Source: RHLJ01 sp048058975
Lineage (GTDB): Bacteria > Bacteroidota > Rhodothermia > Balneolales > Balneolaceae
Direction of reading: 5' to 3'
Length of the DNA stretch: 64,000 nucleotides
Assembly (NCBI GenBank): GCA_048058975.1
Contig: JBLLNP010000023.1
Coordinates: forward strand, 1-64,000
Of this stretch, positions 1-8,428 are shown piece after piece (within the stretch, counting starts at the first letter, position 1; each line of letters starts with the position of its first letter). A model generated the notes under the pieces. It saw nothing but the letters and a program-made list of their open reading frames with translations, had not been told where the DNA came from and searched no databases. Both the position numbers and the translations under genes were made by a program.

Positions 1-452
1 CTTTTGGAATTGAAGATGAAACCGAACGCCAGGCCAGACAGGCGCTTGATGCTTCCCGGGCTGATCAAATGATGGGCAATTTTAACGGCTTTTTGGACGA
101 ATGGAAAAACAAGCCTATGTTCCAAAGTACCAGAACAGATAAAGAACTGAACCAGATTTCATCTATCCAAAAAAAACAAAATCCGGTTTGGATGGCAAAT
201 AGCTTGCTAGGATTTGGAACAGGAACTATGCCTTGCATTAAGAAAGAATTGGAAAATCTGATTTGTCCTGTACAACTAATTGTTGGAGAACAGGATTTAA
301 AATTTATACGGATTAATCAATCTATGAATAAACAAATTCCGGATTCCTCGTTTTCAATTGTGGAAGGTGCGAATCATCGGGTTCATTTTGATCAACCTGA
401 GGAATGTTCAAAAATCATCAAAACGTTTATTACTAACTATCATTTATTATGA
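1..452 (+). CDS. menH: 2-succinyl-6-hydroxy-2,4-cyclohexadiene-1-carboxylate synthase MenH, C-terminal part
   Basis: The reading frame is open from the left edge (codons from base 3), so the start lies outside the window and only about 150 residues are visible. The visible part is the C-terminal half of an alpha/beta hydrolase. It has a helical cap resembling MenH (ERQARQALDASRADQM, then a FLDEWKNKPMF segment), a late acidic residue after the CPVQLIVGEQD strand, and the catalytic-type histidine in GANHRVHFD. MenH removes pyruvate from SEPHCHC in menaquinone synthesis. The stop overlaps the menB start by 4 bases (ATGA), which indicates translational coupling and supports MenH over a generic hydrolase. 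The nucleophile serine is off the window. Confidence 0.85.
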   Translation, partial: FGIEDETERQARQALDASRADQMMGNFNGFLDEWKNKPMFQSTRTDKELNQISSIQKKQNPVWMANSLLGFGTGTMPCIKKELENLICPVQLIVGEQDLKFIRINQSMNKQIPDSSFSIVEGANHRVHFDQPEECSKIIKTFITNYHLL

Positions 453-1285
453 ACTGGACAACCGTTAAAGAATATCAGGACATCACTTATAAAAAAACGG
501 AAGGAATTGCCCGTATTGCTTTTAACAGACCTGAAGTACGAAATGCTTTTCGTCCTAAAACAGTCTTTGAATTGTACGAAGCTTTACTCGACGCTAAAGA
601 AGACAACGATATCGGTGTTGTGTTGATTTCAGGAGAAGGACCTTCCCAAAAGGATGGGAAATGGGCTTTTTGTTCGGGTGGAGATCAAAATGTTCGAAGT
701 AAAACCGGGTATAAAGCCGATGACGGAATTCCACGACTAAATATTCTGGAAGTGCAGCGCCTGATCCGGTTCATGCCTAAAGTAGTTATCGCTGTTGTAC
801 CGGGCTGGGCTGTTGGCGGTGGACACAGCCTTCATGTTACCTGCGATCTTACTTTAGCAAGCAAAGAGCACGCTATTTTTAAACAAACAGATGCCGATGT
901 TGCCAGCTTTGATGGTGGGTTCGGATCGGCTCTTCTGGCCCGCCAAACCGGACAAAAACGAGCACGTGAGATTTTCTTCTTGGGACGAAATTATTCTGCA
1001 CAAGAAGCTTTCGAAATGGGAATGGTGAACGCAGTTATTCCTCACGATGAATTAGAAGACACTGCGATAGAATGGGCGAAAGAGGTTTTAGGAAAGAGTC
1101 CTACCGCCATTAAAATGATCAAATTTGCGTTTAATTTGATTGATGATGGATTGGTTGGTCAACAGGTGTTTGCAGGAGAAGCAACACGACTGGCTTATAT
1201 GACTGATGAAGCTGAGGAAGGCAAGAAAGCCTTTTTAGAGAAAAGAAAACCGGATTGGAGTAAATTTGGAAGGAGCCCTTCTTAG
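449..1285 (+). CDS. menB: 1,4-dihydroxy-2-naphthoyl-CoA synthase MenB
   Basis: A crotonase-fold enzyme of 278 residues, close to the usual MenB length. It closes the second ring of the naphthoquinone by cyclising o-succinylbenzoyl-CoA. Visible family marks are the oxyanion-hole segments around WAFCSGGDQNVRS and GWAVGGGHSLHV, then SFDGGFGSALLARQ, then a C-terminal GRSPS ending. Asp148 in the QTDAD motif matches the Asp-containing (bicarbonate-independent) class described for M. tuberculosis MenB. The E. coli class has Gly at this position and uses bicarbonate as base. It is coupled to menH upstream. Its TAG stop abuts the stop of the convergent gene (TAGCTA). Confidence 0.95.
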   Translation: MNWTTVKEYQDITYKKTEGIARIAFNRPEVRNAFRPKTVFELYEALLDAKEDNDIGVVLISGEGPSQKDGKWAFCSGGDQNVRSKTGYKADDGIPRLNILEVQRLIRFMPKVVIAVVPGWAVGGGHSLHVTCDLTLASKEHAIFKQTDADVASFDGGFGSALLARQTGQKRAREIFFLGRNYSAQEAFEMGMVNAVIPHDELEDTAIEWAKEVLGKSPTAIKMIKFAFNLIDDGLVGQQVFAGEATRLAYMTDEAEEGKKAFLEKRKPDWSKFGRSPS

Positions 1286-2170
1286 CTACTCATAAACCGG
1301 GATATCGGACTGTTTAATCCGGTATAAATCCCCGTTTTCTTCTGCTATAATTAATTCATTTCCTGAAAAGGTAATGGATTCTACCTGTTCTACACCCCGG
1401 ATTGGCTGCCAGTACTTTCTATCTTCGAAAAACGGAGTTCCATCTTCCAGATCAAATAACCAAACACTGCGATAAGTAAGTACTGCTAATTTGGATTCAT
1501 CCGAAGAGATATCGGCTGCGGTGACTTGTCCCTTGAATTTGAAGGATGTTACCTCAGTAAGAATATTTACTTCTGTTTCTGATGGATTATCCAATCGGAA
1601 CAGTTTTGCCTCTCCACCGCTCTCATTTTTGGTGATGATAAAAATCTTCCCATCCTTCATGAAAACAGCTTCGGCGTTATAATTATCCTCGAGAAATAGA
1701 CTAAGAATTCCTTCTCGCTCAGGATACTTTATTTGATATTCAGCAACCACTTCGGTTTTATCATCATCCGGATCAGGTTCTTCAATAATCAGAATTTTTA
1801 GGTCGTTCCGACAGTGACAGTTATTTCCAAAATCAGCGAGTATCAGAGTTCCCTCTTCCCCCAGCGCAATATCTTCCCAATCTTCATTTTTCGCCCCTTT
1901 GATCTCAGCTCCGTTATAATTCTTATTCTTTGATTTTATCTCTCCATCACTATTGATTGCGAATATATGGTCTTTAGTCCCGGAATCTCCATGTACCCAA
2001 TATGTGTCTTCGTATTTTCTGCTTTTAACAATGCCGGAAACTTCCTCACGGGCTGGTTCATCAATTCGCTTGTATGCTTCCAACTTCAACGGCTTTGCAC
2101 GCGATGATTGAGCAAGTACAGGCAACTCGAAAACGGTGAACAATAAGATCAGCCAAACGATTATTCTCAA
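1286..2170 (-). CDS. Secreted beta-propeller-like protein of unknown function
   Basis: 294 residues. The N-terminus is a Sec signal peptide (hydrophobic VWLILLFTVF, cleavage likely after VLAQ). The rest reads like a propeller of short strands. A WVHGDSG segment near residue 58 and a KNEDWEDIALG / LILADFGNN segment near residues 95-115 recur in a family of periplasmic or secreted propeller proteins of unknown role. No catalytic motif is recognised. It is convergent with menB, with stops touching, and its start is 40 bases from the divergent GNAT gene, so the two probably share a promoter region. Function unassigned. Confidence 0.6.
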   Translation of the reverse strand: MRIIVWLILLFTVFELPVLAQSSRAKPLKLEAYKRIDEPAREEVSGIVKSRKYEDTYWVHGDSGTKDHIFAINSDGEIKSKNKNYNGAEIKGAKNEDWEDIALGEEGTLILADFGNNCHCRNDLKILIIEEPDPDDDKTEVVAEYQIKYPEREGILSLFLEDNYNAEAVFMKDGKIFIITKNESGGEAKLFRLDNPSETEVNILTEVTSFKFKGQVTAADISSDESKLAVLTYRSVWLFDLEDGTPFFEDRKYWQPIRGVEQVESITFSGNELIIAEENGDLYRIKQSDIPVYE

Positions 2171-2210
2171 AATGATGTATTCTTAAGTAATCAAAAAATT
2201 GAAGGCTAAA

Positions 2211-2492
2211 ATGAACATTCAACACGAAGAATCAAACACTAAAGGCGCGTTCTTTATTGAAAAAGATGGAACCAGAATTGCCGAAATGACTTACAGCAAA
2301 AACGGCGATTACAGAATCATTATCGATCACACTGAAGTTTCTGAGACACATAAAGGCGAAGGCTTAGGTAAAGCACTCGTTTTTCATGGTGTTGAATACG
2401 CGAGAGAACATAACCTGAAAGTGCTCCCACTTTGCCCTTATGCCCGGGTTGTATTCCGAAGACATAAAGAAGAATTCGCGGATGTTACCTAG
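2211..2492 (+). CDS. Small GNAT-family N-acetyltransferase (YidJ/COG2388-like)
   Basis: 93 residues when started at the ATG at 2211, which has GAAGG six bases upstream. An in-frame TTG at 2199 is less likely. The protein holds the minimal GNAT core. A beta hairpin (AEMTYSK...YRIIIDHTEV) leads into the acetyl-CoA loop HKGEGLGKAL, then a helix, then VLPLCPYARVVFRRH, which is typical of COG2388 proteins. Substrate unknown; these small enzymes act in the cytoplasm. It is convergent with dnaJ, and a long imperfect hairpin lies between the two stops. Confidence 0.8.
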   Translation: MNIQHEESNTKGAFFIEKDGTRIAEMTYSKNGDYRIIIDHTEVSETHKGEGLGKALVFHGVEYAREHNLKVLPLCPYARVVFRRHKEEFADVT

Positions 2493-2511
2493 CGAACATT
2501 AAACCCTGAAC

Positions 2512-2561
2512 AAAGAACATTGAATATTCGAAGTTCAACTGTTCAAAGTTCGATGTTCTTT
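2512..2561. terminator. Inverted repeat between convergent GNAT and dnaJ genes
   Basis: Arms 2512-2524 and 2549-2561 (AAAGAACATTGAA against TTCGATGTTCTTT) pair over 13 bases with one mismatch. The loop contains further GAAGTTCAA/TTCAAAGTTC complementarity. The right arm covers the dnaJ stop. A bidirectional terminator is likely, although the T tracts are short. Confidence 0.5.
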
Positions 2562-3726
2562 AGCCAAATACATCCTTCATTTTCGAGAAGAACCCTTTTT
2601 CCTCTTTGGTTTGATTGGAGGCGTCGAAATTTTCAGCTCCTTTCAGTGATTCAATGGCCTTCTTTTCTGAAGCAGAAAGCTCTCGTGGTATATACACATT
2701 TACCCTGACAAACTGATCTCCTTCACCGGAATTGTTCAATCCAATAATCCCTTTTCCTCGCATACGAAGTAATTTCCCGGGTTGAGTTCCTGGTTCAATT
2801 CTTAGTTTCGCTTTTCCTTTGAGGGTAGGAACCTGAACTTCAGTTCCAAGAACTGCGTCGGGAATACTTAAGGCAAGATCAAAATAAATGTTGTTCCCCT
2901 CTCTGATGAAATGCTCATGTTCTTTTTCTTCAATAAGAACAATCAAATCTCCCGCCTGGCCACCTCTTCGCCCTGCATTTCCTTGTCCACGCAGCGTAAT
3001 ATAATTTCCATTGGAAACACCGGAAGGAATGTTCACCTTAATGGTTTCCTCTCCTTTCTGCCTTCCTTCTCCCGAACAGGTTTTACACTTATTTTTGATG
3101 ATTCGGCCTTCTCCCTGGCAGGTTGGACAGGGTTGCTCGCTTACCATCTGCCCCAACATGGTTCGGGTAACCTGACGAACAGCACCCATTCCGTTACAAG
3201 TTCCACAGGTTTCGAAGTCTGAGTCGGTAGCAGCGCCTGTTCCACTACAAGTTTCGCAGGATACCTGCTTTTTCACTTTGAGCTTCTTCTCAACACCAAA
3301 TGCAATTTCCTCAAGAGTTAGTGGCATTCTGATTTTCATATCTGAACCGGGAGTACCGGGCTGGCGACGACCTCTAGAGCGACTTCTGCCTCCACCAAAA
3401 ATGTCGTCTCCAAAAAATCCACCTCCAAAAATATCTCCAAAGCGGCTGAAGATATCTTCCATATCAAACTCTACTCCACCTCCACCGAATCCACCTTGGT
3501 TATTTACGCCTGCATGTCCGTATTGGTCGTATCTGGCTCGTTTTTGAGGATCTCTGAGTATTTCGTAGGCTTCTGCTGCTTCTTTGAATTTCTGTTCCGC
3601 ATCAGCATCCCCTTTGTTTCTGTCAGGGTGATATTTCATTGCCTGTTTGCGATAGGCTTTCTTGAGTTCAGCTTCGCTTACCCCTTTGCTAACTCCCAGT
3701 ATTTCGTAATAATCTCTTTTACTCAT
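2560..3726 (-). CDS. dnaJ: Chaperone protein DnaJ
   Basis: 388 residues, type I J-protein. It stimulates the DnaK ATPase and delivers unfolded clients. The J domain occupies about residues 4-70 with HPD at 33-35. A Gly/Phe region runs from about 75 to 115 and an Arg/Ser-rich linker from 114 to 121. The zinc domain has four CxxC pairs at 157/160, 174/177, 200/203 and 214/217. The C-terminal client-binding domains follow. It lies 8 bases downstream of grpE and is certainly co-transcribed with it. dnaK and hrcA are not in this window. Confidence 0.98.
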   Translation of the reverse strand: MSKRDYYEILGVSKGVSEAELKKAYRKQAMKYHPDRNKGDADAEQKFKEAAEAYEILRDPQKRARYDQYGHAGVNNQGGFGGGGVEFDMEDIFSRFGDIFGGGFFGDDIFGGGRSRSRGRRQPGTPGSDMKIRMPLTLEEIAFGVEKKLKVKKQVSCETCSGTGAATDSDFETCGTCNGMGAVRQVTRTMLGQMVSEQPCPTCQGEGRIIKNKCKTCSGEGRQKGEETIKVNIPSGVSNGNYITLRGQGNAGRRGGQAGDLIVLIEEKEHEHFIREGNNIYFDLALSIPDAVLGTEVQVPTLKGKAKLRIEPGTQPGKLLRMRGKGIIGLNNSGEGDQFVRVNVYIPRELSASEKKAIESLKGAENFDASNQTKEEKGFFSKMKDVFG

Positions 3727-3734
3727 GAATTACC

Positions 3735-4343
3735 TTATTCGCTTACAATTACTTTAGCGTGTTTAATCACCTTATTTCCAATTCTGTAACCACTTTCCAA
3801 AACCTGTAACACGGTATCGCTTTTTGTTTTTTTGGTTGGTGCAGGTTGGCGAAGCATTGCGTCGTGCAGATTCACATCAAAAGGCACTCCTGTTTCGTCA
3901 ATTACTTCTACGCCGTACTTAGCAAGAACCTCTTCGAACTTACCTGCTACAAGTTTCATGCCCTGTAGAAAACTTTCCTCGATGTTCGCTCCTTCTGATG
4001 CTCCAAGTGCACGTTTCATATCTTCTGATATGGGAAGAAAGTCTTCCAATGCCGCAATTTTAGCATCTTCAAAAAGTGCTATCCTCTCTCGTTGAACTCT
4101 CTTGCGAACGTTTTCAAGTTCCGCAGCTTTTCTTAATAATGAGTCTTTTGCTTCAGCTAGTTCTTTCTCTAATTTTTCGATCAATAGTTCGTTCTCATCT
4201 TTTTCAGATTCTTTGCTATCAGTCTCATCTGTTGCTACTTCTTCCAGTATTTCTTCAGTCTGATTCGTCTGTTTATCCTTTTCTTCCTCAGAAGTTGTTT
4301 CCTGATCTTTTTCTTCTACTTCTTTGATATTTTCAGCGCTCAT
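3735..4343 (-). CDS. grpE: Nucleotide exchange factor GrpE
   Basis: 202 residues. The first 65 are very acidic and low in complexity (Glu/Asp/Thr/Lys). A long coiled-coil helix follows (about 55-110, with ELENVRKRVQRERI), and then the beta-wing domain with PFDVNLHDAMLRQ and a VLESGYRIGNKVIKHAKVIVSE ending, the GrpE signature. GrpE drives ADP release from DnaK. It is first in the grpE-dnaJ operon. A TATATTTG sequence at 4385-4392 (minus strand, 42 bases before the start) matches the Bacteroidota -7 consensus TAnnTTTG, but I see no good -33 TTG, so promoter evidence is partial. Confidence 0.96.
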   Translation of the reverse strand: MSAENIKEVEEKDQETTSEEEKDKQTNQTEEILEEVATDETDSKESEKDENELLIEKLEKELAEAKDSLLRKAAELENVRKRVQRERIALFEDAKIAALEDFLPISEDMKRALGASEGANIEESFLQGMKLVAGKFEEVLAKYGVEVIDETGVPFDVNLHDAMLRQPAPTKKTKSDTVLQVLESGYRIGNKVIKHAKVIVSE

Positions 4344-4454
4344 CTTTTTGAATATGTGTTAGTTTCTTTTGATTGGATTAAAAGCAAATATAATGCCATT
4401 CATTCCTTCATTTATAAGAATGACAAAGTTACCCTTTTCTCGAACTTATCACAT

Positions 4455-4487
4455 AAAAAAGCCCCGCACAAAATTGTACGAGGCTTT
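4455..4487 (-). terminator. Rho-independent terminator after the TonB receptor gene
   Basis: A hairpin with arms AAAGCC-CG-ACAA (4458-4471) and TTGT-CG-GGCTTT (4474-4487), interrupted by two single-base mismatches. On the minus strand it is followed by a run of six T. It lies 28 bases past the receptor stop and isolates that gene from grpE. Confidence 0.85.
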
Positions 4488-4514
4488 AAAAATCTAGCTA
4501 TTAAAGACTTTCAA

Positions 4515-7421
4515 TTATCTGAATAATTGATCGAACACTATAGAAACATAGTATATACCACTCATATTGGGGCCGCCGCCGCTAAGAGTATATGTTTCAT
4601 TCGTAATATTAGACCCACCAACTTTTACAGTTGCGTTGTAATCAGGTAATGAGTAACTGATTTGAGCATCCAGAGTTGAAACCGCATCCAAATCCACAAA
4701 TGCGAAAGAGGACTCCCAACGGAAAGCATCCTGCCATCTGTAGGTGATATTGAATCCAAGATTATCAACTACTTCACGATTTCCAAAACTAAGATTTACT
4801 TTATGCTTTGGAGTATTGAAATCGTTCTGGAATTGATTATCCAGACCACTTAACAACTCGTTGAAGTTATAATTACCACTAACTCTGTATCCATTTGGTA
4901 AGCTATACTCTAATCCAAAAACTGCTCCGTGTGCAGTCACGCTTTCGTCGTTGTTGGTATAAATCTGGAATGTATTGCGGAAATCCCCGGAAAGCAGTGA
5001 CGCTACTACGAGAGCATCGCCAGCACCTCCTGTAAACGGACCTGAAGCTTGTCTTACTCTGATCTGCGTGATGAAATCATCGTATATGTTGTAGTAGTAA
5101 GCCGCGTCCACAAACAGATTGTCACCAATTAAACCTTTATATCCTATCTCAAAAGCTTGAATTTGCTCAGGTTTAACAGGGTCGTGCGTAGTGTAAGGAA
5201 CTAACAAAGTAGGGTTAGTTGCTCCTGCCAATACAGATTCTGTAAGTGCCTGTACAGATTCTATGGTATAAGTATTGGTTGTTACATTATACTTATCAGC
5301 GAATCTTGGAAGCCCACCAAGCAATCGAGCAGTAATTACGTTCAGATCAATATATTGCCCCTGAGTAGTTGGATTTCTAAATCCTGTCTGGTATGAAGCA
5401 CGGATATTTTGATTATCAGCAATACTAAATACACCGGAGATTCTCGGGCTAATCTGACCATCAAAGTTTTCATTTTTGTCATAACGAATAGATGCAGAAA
5501 GTTTCAGCTTATCTTCCATAAATGATTTGGAACCTTGCAAGAATCCACCAAACTCATTGATATCTACACCACCTGCATCATCAAAAATTGTGCCATTTGA
5601 GCGCAACTGGAACTGACGGAAACTCACACCTGCAATCAAATCCATAAAATCAATTTCATTTTTGAAGTTGTACTGTCCTTCTGCGTGATAGAATCTTGAC
5701 TTATCATTGAATAAAGCGCCGTTTGGTATAGTAGCTCCCAATGCAACATCTACTGCATCATTGAAAGCTGCTGAACCTGGAGCAAAACGAGTTGCATCAG
5801 CAGTAGTTCTAGCAGCTGCATGAAATTGTGAAACCGCCGCCGGATTTGAAAGAATCGCCTGTACAGTTGCGGAATTAAATGTTGGGTTCCCCCCCTGTGC
5901 CGCTGCAGCAGCTTGGAGAATACCTCCGGCAAATACTGTTCCGTAAGTACCAAACCAGTTTGTATTAGATAATGCTTGTTCATTAACAGAAAACCCTACG
6001 AAATCAGCTATGTAAGAATCTCCTGAGTTCTCAAACGTTCCATACGCCTTCACAAGAAAGTTATCTCCTTCAAGCTGAACTTTATGCTGTGCAATGCTAA
6101 AGTTTACCAAACTATAACGCTGAGCTCCTGTGTATATAGAAGTTCCATAGCCATAATTAAAGCTGTAGCTTAATTCTGCATTATCTGTTAAACGATAATG
6201 AAGTGAAGCATTTGTTTTCAGGTTTTCCGCGCCATAATCCACCAGATAGTGTTCATCATATCCTGTTCGGTTAACAGGTTGAGCTGGCAATGAAGCTACA
6301 TACTGAACGGTCTCAGACTCAGGAACACCTGTTTGCTGAGATAGCGCTGTAGCTAGTTGATTTCTTATCGTCGGATTTACAGCCAAAAGTGCAATATTGA
6401 ATGATCCATCATCACCGTATTTATGAATGCCATCATAAGCTGGGTTCGCTGCTAAACCGCCTTGTAAACTTGCATTCTTATCGGAAAAATTTGCCCCCCT
6501 CCAGTCTTCTGCGGTCATGTAAGAAACATTGAACTTGTACGCGAACTTATTGTTTACCGCATTCGCATAACGAGCAGCAAAGGTGTACATAGGTTGAGGG
6601 CTGTCCGGTTCTCCAACAGCAGCATCTCCATCCAGATGATTTACTCCCGTTTTAAGCATCACGCTTAGCCCCTGATATTGAAATGGATCTTTACTGTTTA
6701 CCAATAAAATACCATTAAAGGCATTTGGTCCGTAAAGAGCAGAAGAAGCTCCAGGAATAAATTCCACACTTTCAATATCCAATTCAGAAGGTCCGTTAAG
6801 GTTACCAATCGGGAAATTCAAAGCGGGGGCTTGTGTATCCATACCATCGGTTAACTGTACCATTCTAGTATTTCCGGTAGAATTAAATCCACGAGAGTTA
6901 ATAATCTGGAAATTAATACTACTTGCCGTCATATCTACACCTTTCAGGTTCGCAATCGACTTATAATAATCATCAGATGCAGTAGTTTTTACAGAGATAA
7001 TATCCATTTTTTCAATAGTAACAGGAGCATCAATTATGCTTTCTTCTACCCTTGAAGCAGACACTACAACGTCATTACCATAAATGGTTTGCTCAAGAAG
7101 AGTGATGGATATATTTGAATTATTATTTGTATTGACAAGTAATTCCTGGCTTTGAAAACCTACTGCTGAAAAAATAAGAGTCAGCGGTGGATCTTGTCTT
7201 ACTGTAAGCTCAAACCTTCCCTCAGAGTCGGTTGGAGTTCCTACAATTGTTCCTTTTACAACTACATTAACCCCTGGTAATGGTTCCCCTTCAGAGTCTA
7301 AAACCTGCCCTGAAACAGTTGTATTATCTAAATTATCAGATGTGTATGCCTGTGAAGGCACTAAACCTGCAATTAATACTAAAAAGCTTAGCAAGAATAA
7401 AAGCCGTTTGTTTTTACTCAT
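4515..7421 (-). CDS. TonB-dependent outer-membrane receptor with carboxypeptidase-regulatory-like domain
   Basis: 968 residues. A signal peptide (LLFLLSFLVLIAGLVPSQAY) is followed by a CarboxypepD_reg-like domain at about 33-112 (VSGQVLDSEGEPLPGVNVVVKGT). A plug domain follows (about 120-245) with DIESVEFIPGASSALYGPNA. The remainder is a 22-stranded barrel with alternating aromatic/polar strands, ending in an aromatic-rich strand (YYVSIVFDQLFR). It imports a ligand across the outer membrane with TonB-ExbBD energy. No SusD partner is adjacent, so it is a stand-alone receptor, not a SusCD pair. A LacI-type palindrome 118 bases upstream suggests carbohydrate control; the substrate itself cannot be read. 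Confidence 0.93.
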   Translation of the reverse strand: MSKNKRLLFLLSFLVLIAGLVPSQAYTSDNLDNTTVSGQVLDSEGEPLPGVNVVVKGTIVGTPTDSEGRFELTVRQDPPLTLIFSAVGFQSQELLVNTNNNSNISITLLEQTIYGNDVVVSASRVEESIIDAPVTIEKMDIISVKTTASDDYYKSIANLKGVDMTASSINFQIINSRGFNSTGNTRMVQLTDGMDTQAPALNFPIGNLNGPSELDIESVEFIPGASSALYGPNAFNGILLVNSKDPFQYQGLSVMLKTGVNHLDGDAAVGEPDSPQPMYTFAARYANAVNNKFAYKFNVSYMTAEDWRGANFSDKNASLQGGLAANPAYDGIHKYGDDGSFNIALLAVNPTIRNQLATALSQQTGVPESETVQYVASLPAQPVNRTGYDEHYLVDYGAENLKTNASLHYRLTDNAELSYSFNYGYGTSIYTGAQRYSLVNFSIAQHKVQLEGDNFLVKAYGTFENSGDSYIADFVGFSVNEQALSNTNWFGTYGTVFAGGILQAAAAAQGGNPTFNSATVQAILSNPAAVSQFHAAARTTADATRFAPGSAAFNDAVDVALGATIPNGALFNDKSRFYHAEGQYNFKNEIDFMDLIAGVSFRQFQLRSNGTIFDDAGGVDINEFGGFLQGSKSFMEDKLKLSASIRYDKNENFDGQISPRISGVFSIADNQNIRASYQTGFRNPTTQGQYIDLNVITARLLGGLPRFADKYNVTTNTYTIESVQALTESVLAGATNPTLLVPYTTHDPVKPEQIQAFEIGYKGLIGDNLFVDAAYYYNIYDDFITQIRVRQASGPFTGGAGDALVVASLLSGDFRNTFQIYTNNDESVTAHGAVFGLEYSLPNGYRVSGNYNFNELLSGLDNQFQNDFNTPKHKVNLSFGNREVVDNLGFNITYRWQDAFRWESSFAFVDLDAVSTLDAQISYSLPDYNATVKVGGSNITNETYTLSGGGPNMSGIYYVSIVFDQLFR

Positions 7422-7476
7422 ATTCTGATCCTGTTTGATTGATATTATTATTTTAAACTCGATTTCAATACCTCTA

Positions 7477-7503
7477 TCGCAACCATATCATTTCCGGTTG
7501 CGA
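7477..7503 (-). promoter_or_regulatory. Perfect 8-bp inverted repeat in the TonB-receptor leader region
   Basis: TCGCAACC at 7477-7484 and GGTTGCGA at 7496-7503, separated by 11 bases. It sits 56-82 bases before the receptor start. It could be a second regulator site or a 5' leader stem-loop. Nothing here distinguishes the two. Confidence 0.45.
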
Positions 7504-7538
7504 TTTATCTTTACAAAGAAAAGTTTGTTTTGGCGATA

Positions 7539-7554
7539 ATGCAAGCGCTTTCAT
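7539..7554. promoter_or_regulatory. LacI/GalR-family-type operator (ATGCAAGCGCTTTCAT)
   Basis: A 16-base near-perfect palindrome, ATGnAAGCGCTTnCAT. Only the fourth base pair is broken. The central CG dyad and flanks match the known LacI/CcpA-type operator pattern TGnAAnCGnTTnCA. It lies between the divergent TonB receptor and SGNH hydrolase genes and could control either or both. No lacI-type gene is in the window. Confidence 0.65.
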
Positions 7555-7661
7555 AGTTTTTTTTATAACTCTAAAACTTAAGCTATCTCAGTCTTTTGAA
7601 TGAATTTTATTTTCCTGAAAAAACCTGTATCTACCCTGATTAACATTTTAAGCCTTACTCT

Positions 7662-8378
7662 GTGAAACAGTTAAGAATTACTACTTTTCCACTTATTCTC
7701 ATTCTTTTCTTAAACGTTTGTTCTTCTGTTCCTGAAAAGAGCTCTGGAGAAGTTGCCCTTCCAAACTATGTAACACCAATAAAATACCTTGCTCTGGGCG
7801 ATTCATATACTATTGGGGAATCGGTTCCTGAATCTATGAGGTGGCCTGTTCAGCTAACTGATTCTTTATCTGGATCAGGAATTGAACTCGCTGATTTAAA
7901 AATCATAGCTAAAACCGGGTGGACCACCGCCGAACTTCAGGAGGGGATTTCCAGGACAGAAGTCTCTCCTCCCTACGACCTCGTTTCTTTATTGATTGGA
8001 GTAAACAATCAATACAGGGGCTACGATATTGGAATTTATAGAACCGAGTTCAGAGAATTACTGGAACAATCTATTCAATTTGCCGGGGGAGATTCTTCTA
8101 AGGTCTTTGTGGTTTCAATTCCTAACTATGGAGTTACTCCGTTTGGACAATCGAGAGGTGAAAACCGAATTCGAACAGAGCTTTTAGAATATGATGCTAT
8201 TGCAAAGCAAATAGCTTCGGAATATGGGATACCATTTATTAATATTACTCCTATTTCAGAAGATGCTAAAAAGGATATGTCTCTCATCGCTGAAGATGAA
8301 CTGCACCCTTCCGGTAAAATGTATTCGCTTTGGGTACATGAAATGCTTCCTACTGTACGTTCACTTCTTGTGCAATAG
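7662..8378 (+). CDS. SGNH/GDSL-family hydrolase lipoprotein
   Basis: 238 residues from a GTG start. No in-frame ATG is available before the signal peptide, and the ribosome site is weak. A lipobox ends at Cys20 (LNVC), so it is probably a membrane-anchored lipoprotein. SGNH blocks are visible: ALGDSYTIG with nucleophile Ser48, then LIGVNNQYRG (block III), and DELHPSG near residue 215 supplying the Asp-His pair. The fold hydrolyses esters; the substrate is unknown. It is divergent from the TonB receptor across a 240-base region that carries the operator-like palindromes. Confidence 0.85.
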   Translation: MKQLRITTFPLILILFLNVCSSVPEKSSGEVALPNYVTPIKYLALGDSYTIGESVPESMRWPVQLTDSLSGSGIELADLKIIAKTGWTTAELQEGISRTEVSPPYDLVSLLIGVNNQYRGYDIGIYRTEFRELLEQSIQFAGGDSSKVFVVSIPNYGVTPFGQSRGENRIRTELLEYDAIAKQIASEYGIPFINITPISEDAKKDMSLIAEDELHPSGKMYSLWVHEMLPTVRSLLVQ

Positions 8379-8428
8379 AATTCATAAAATCGAGTTTAAT
8401 CAATGTTTAATAATTTATGGAGAGCAAC

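Noticed and set aside
2520..2708. Small plus-strand frames inside dnaJ and grpE
   Set aside because: They lie antisense to strongly conserved coding sequence and show no family features.
4515..7421. SusC of a SusCD polysaccharide system
   Set aside because: No susD gene or glycan enzyme is adjacent on either side, and the plug motif is of the general receptor type.
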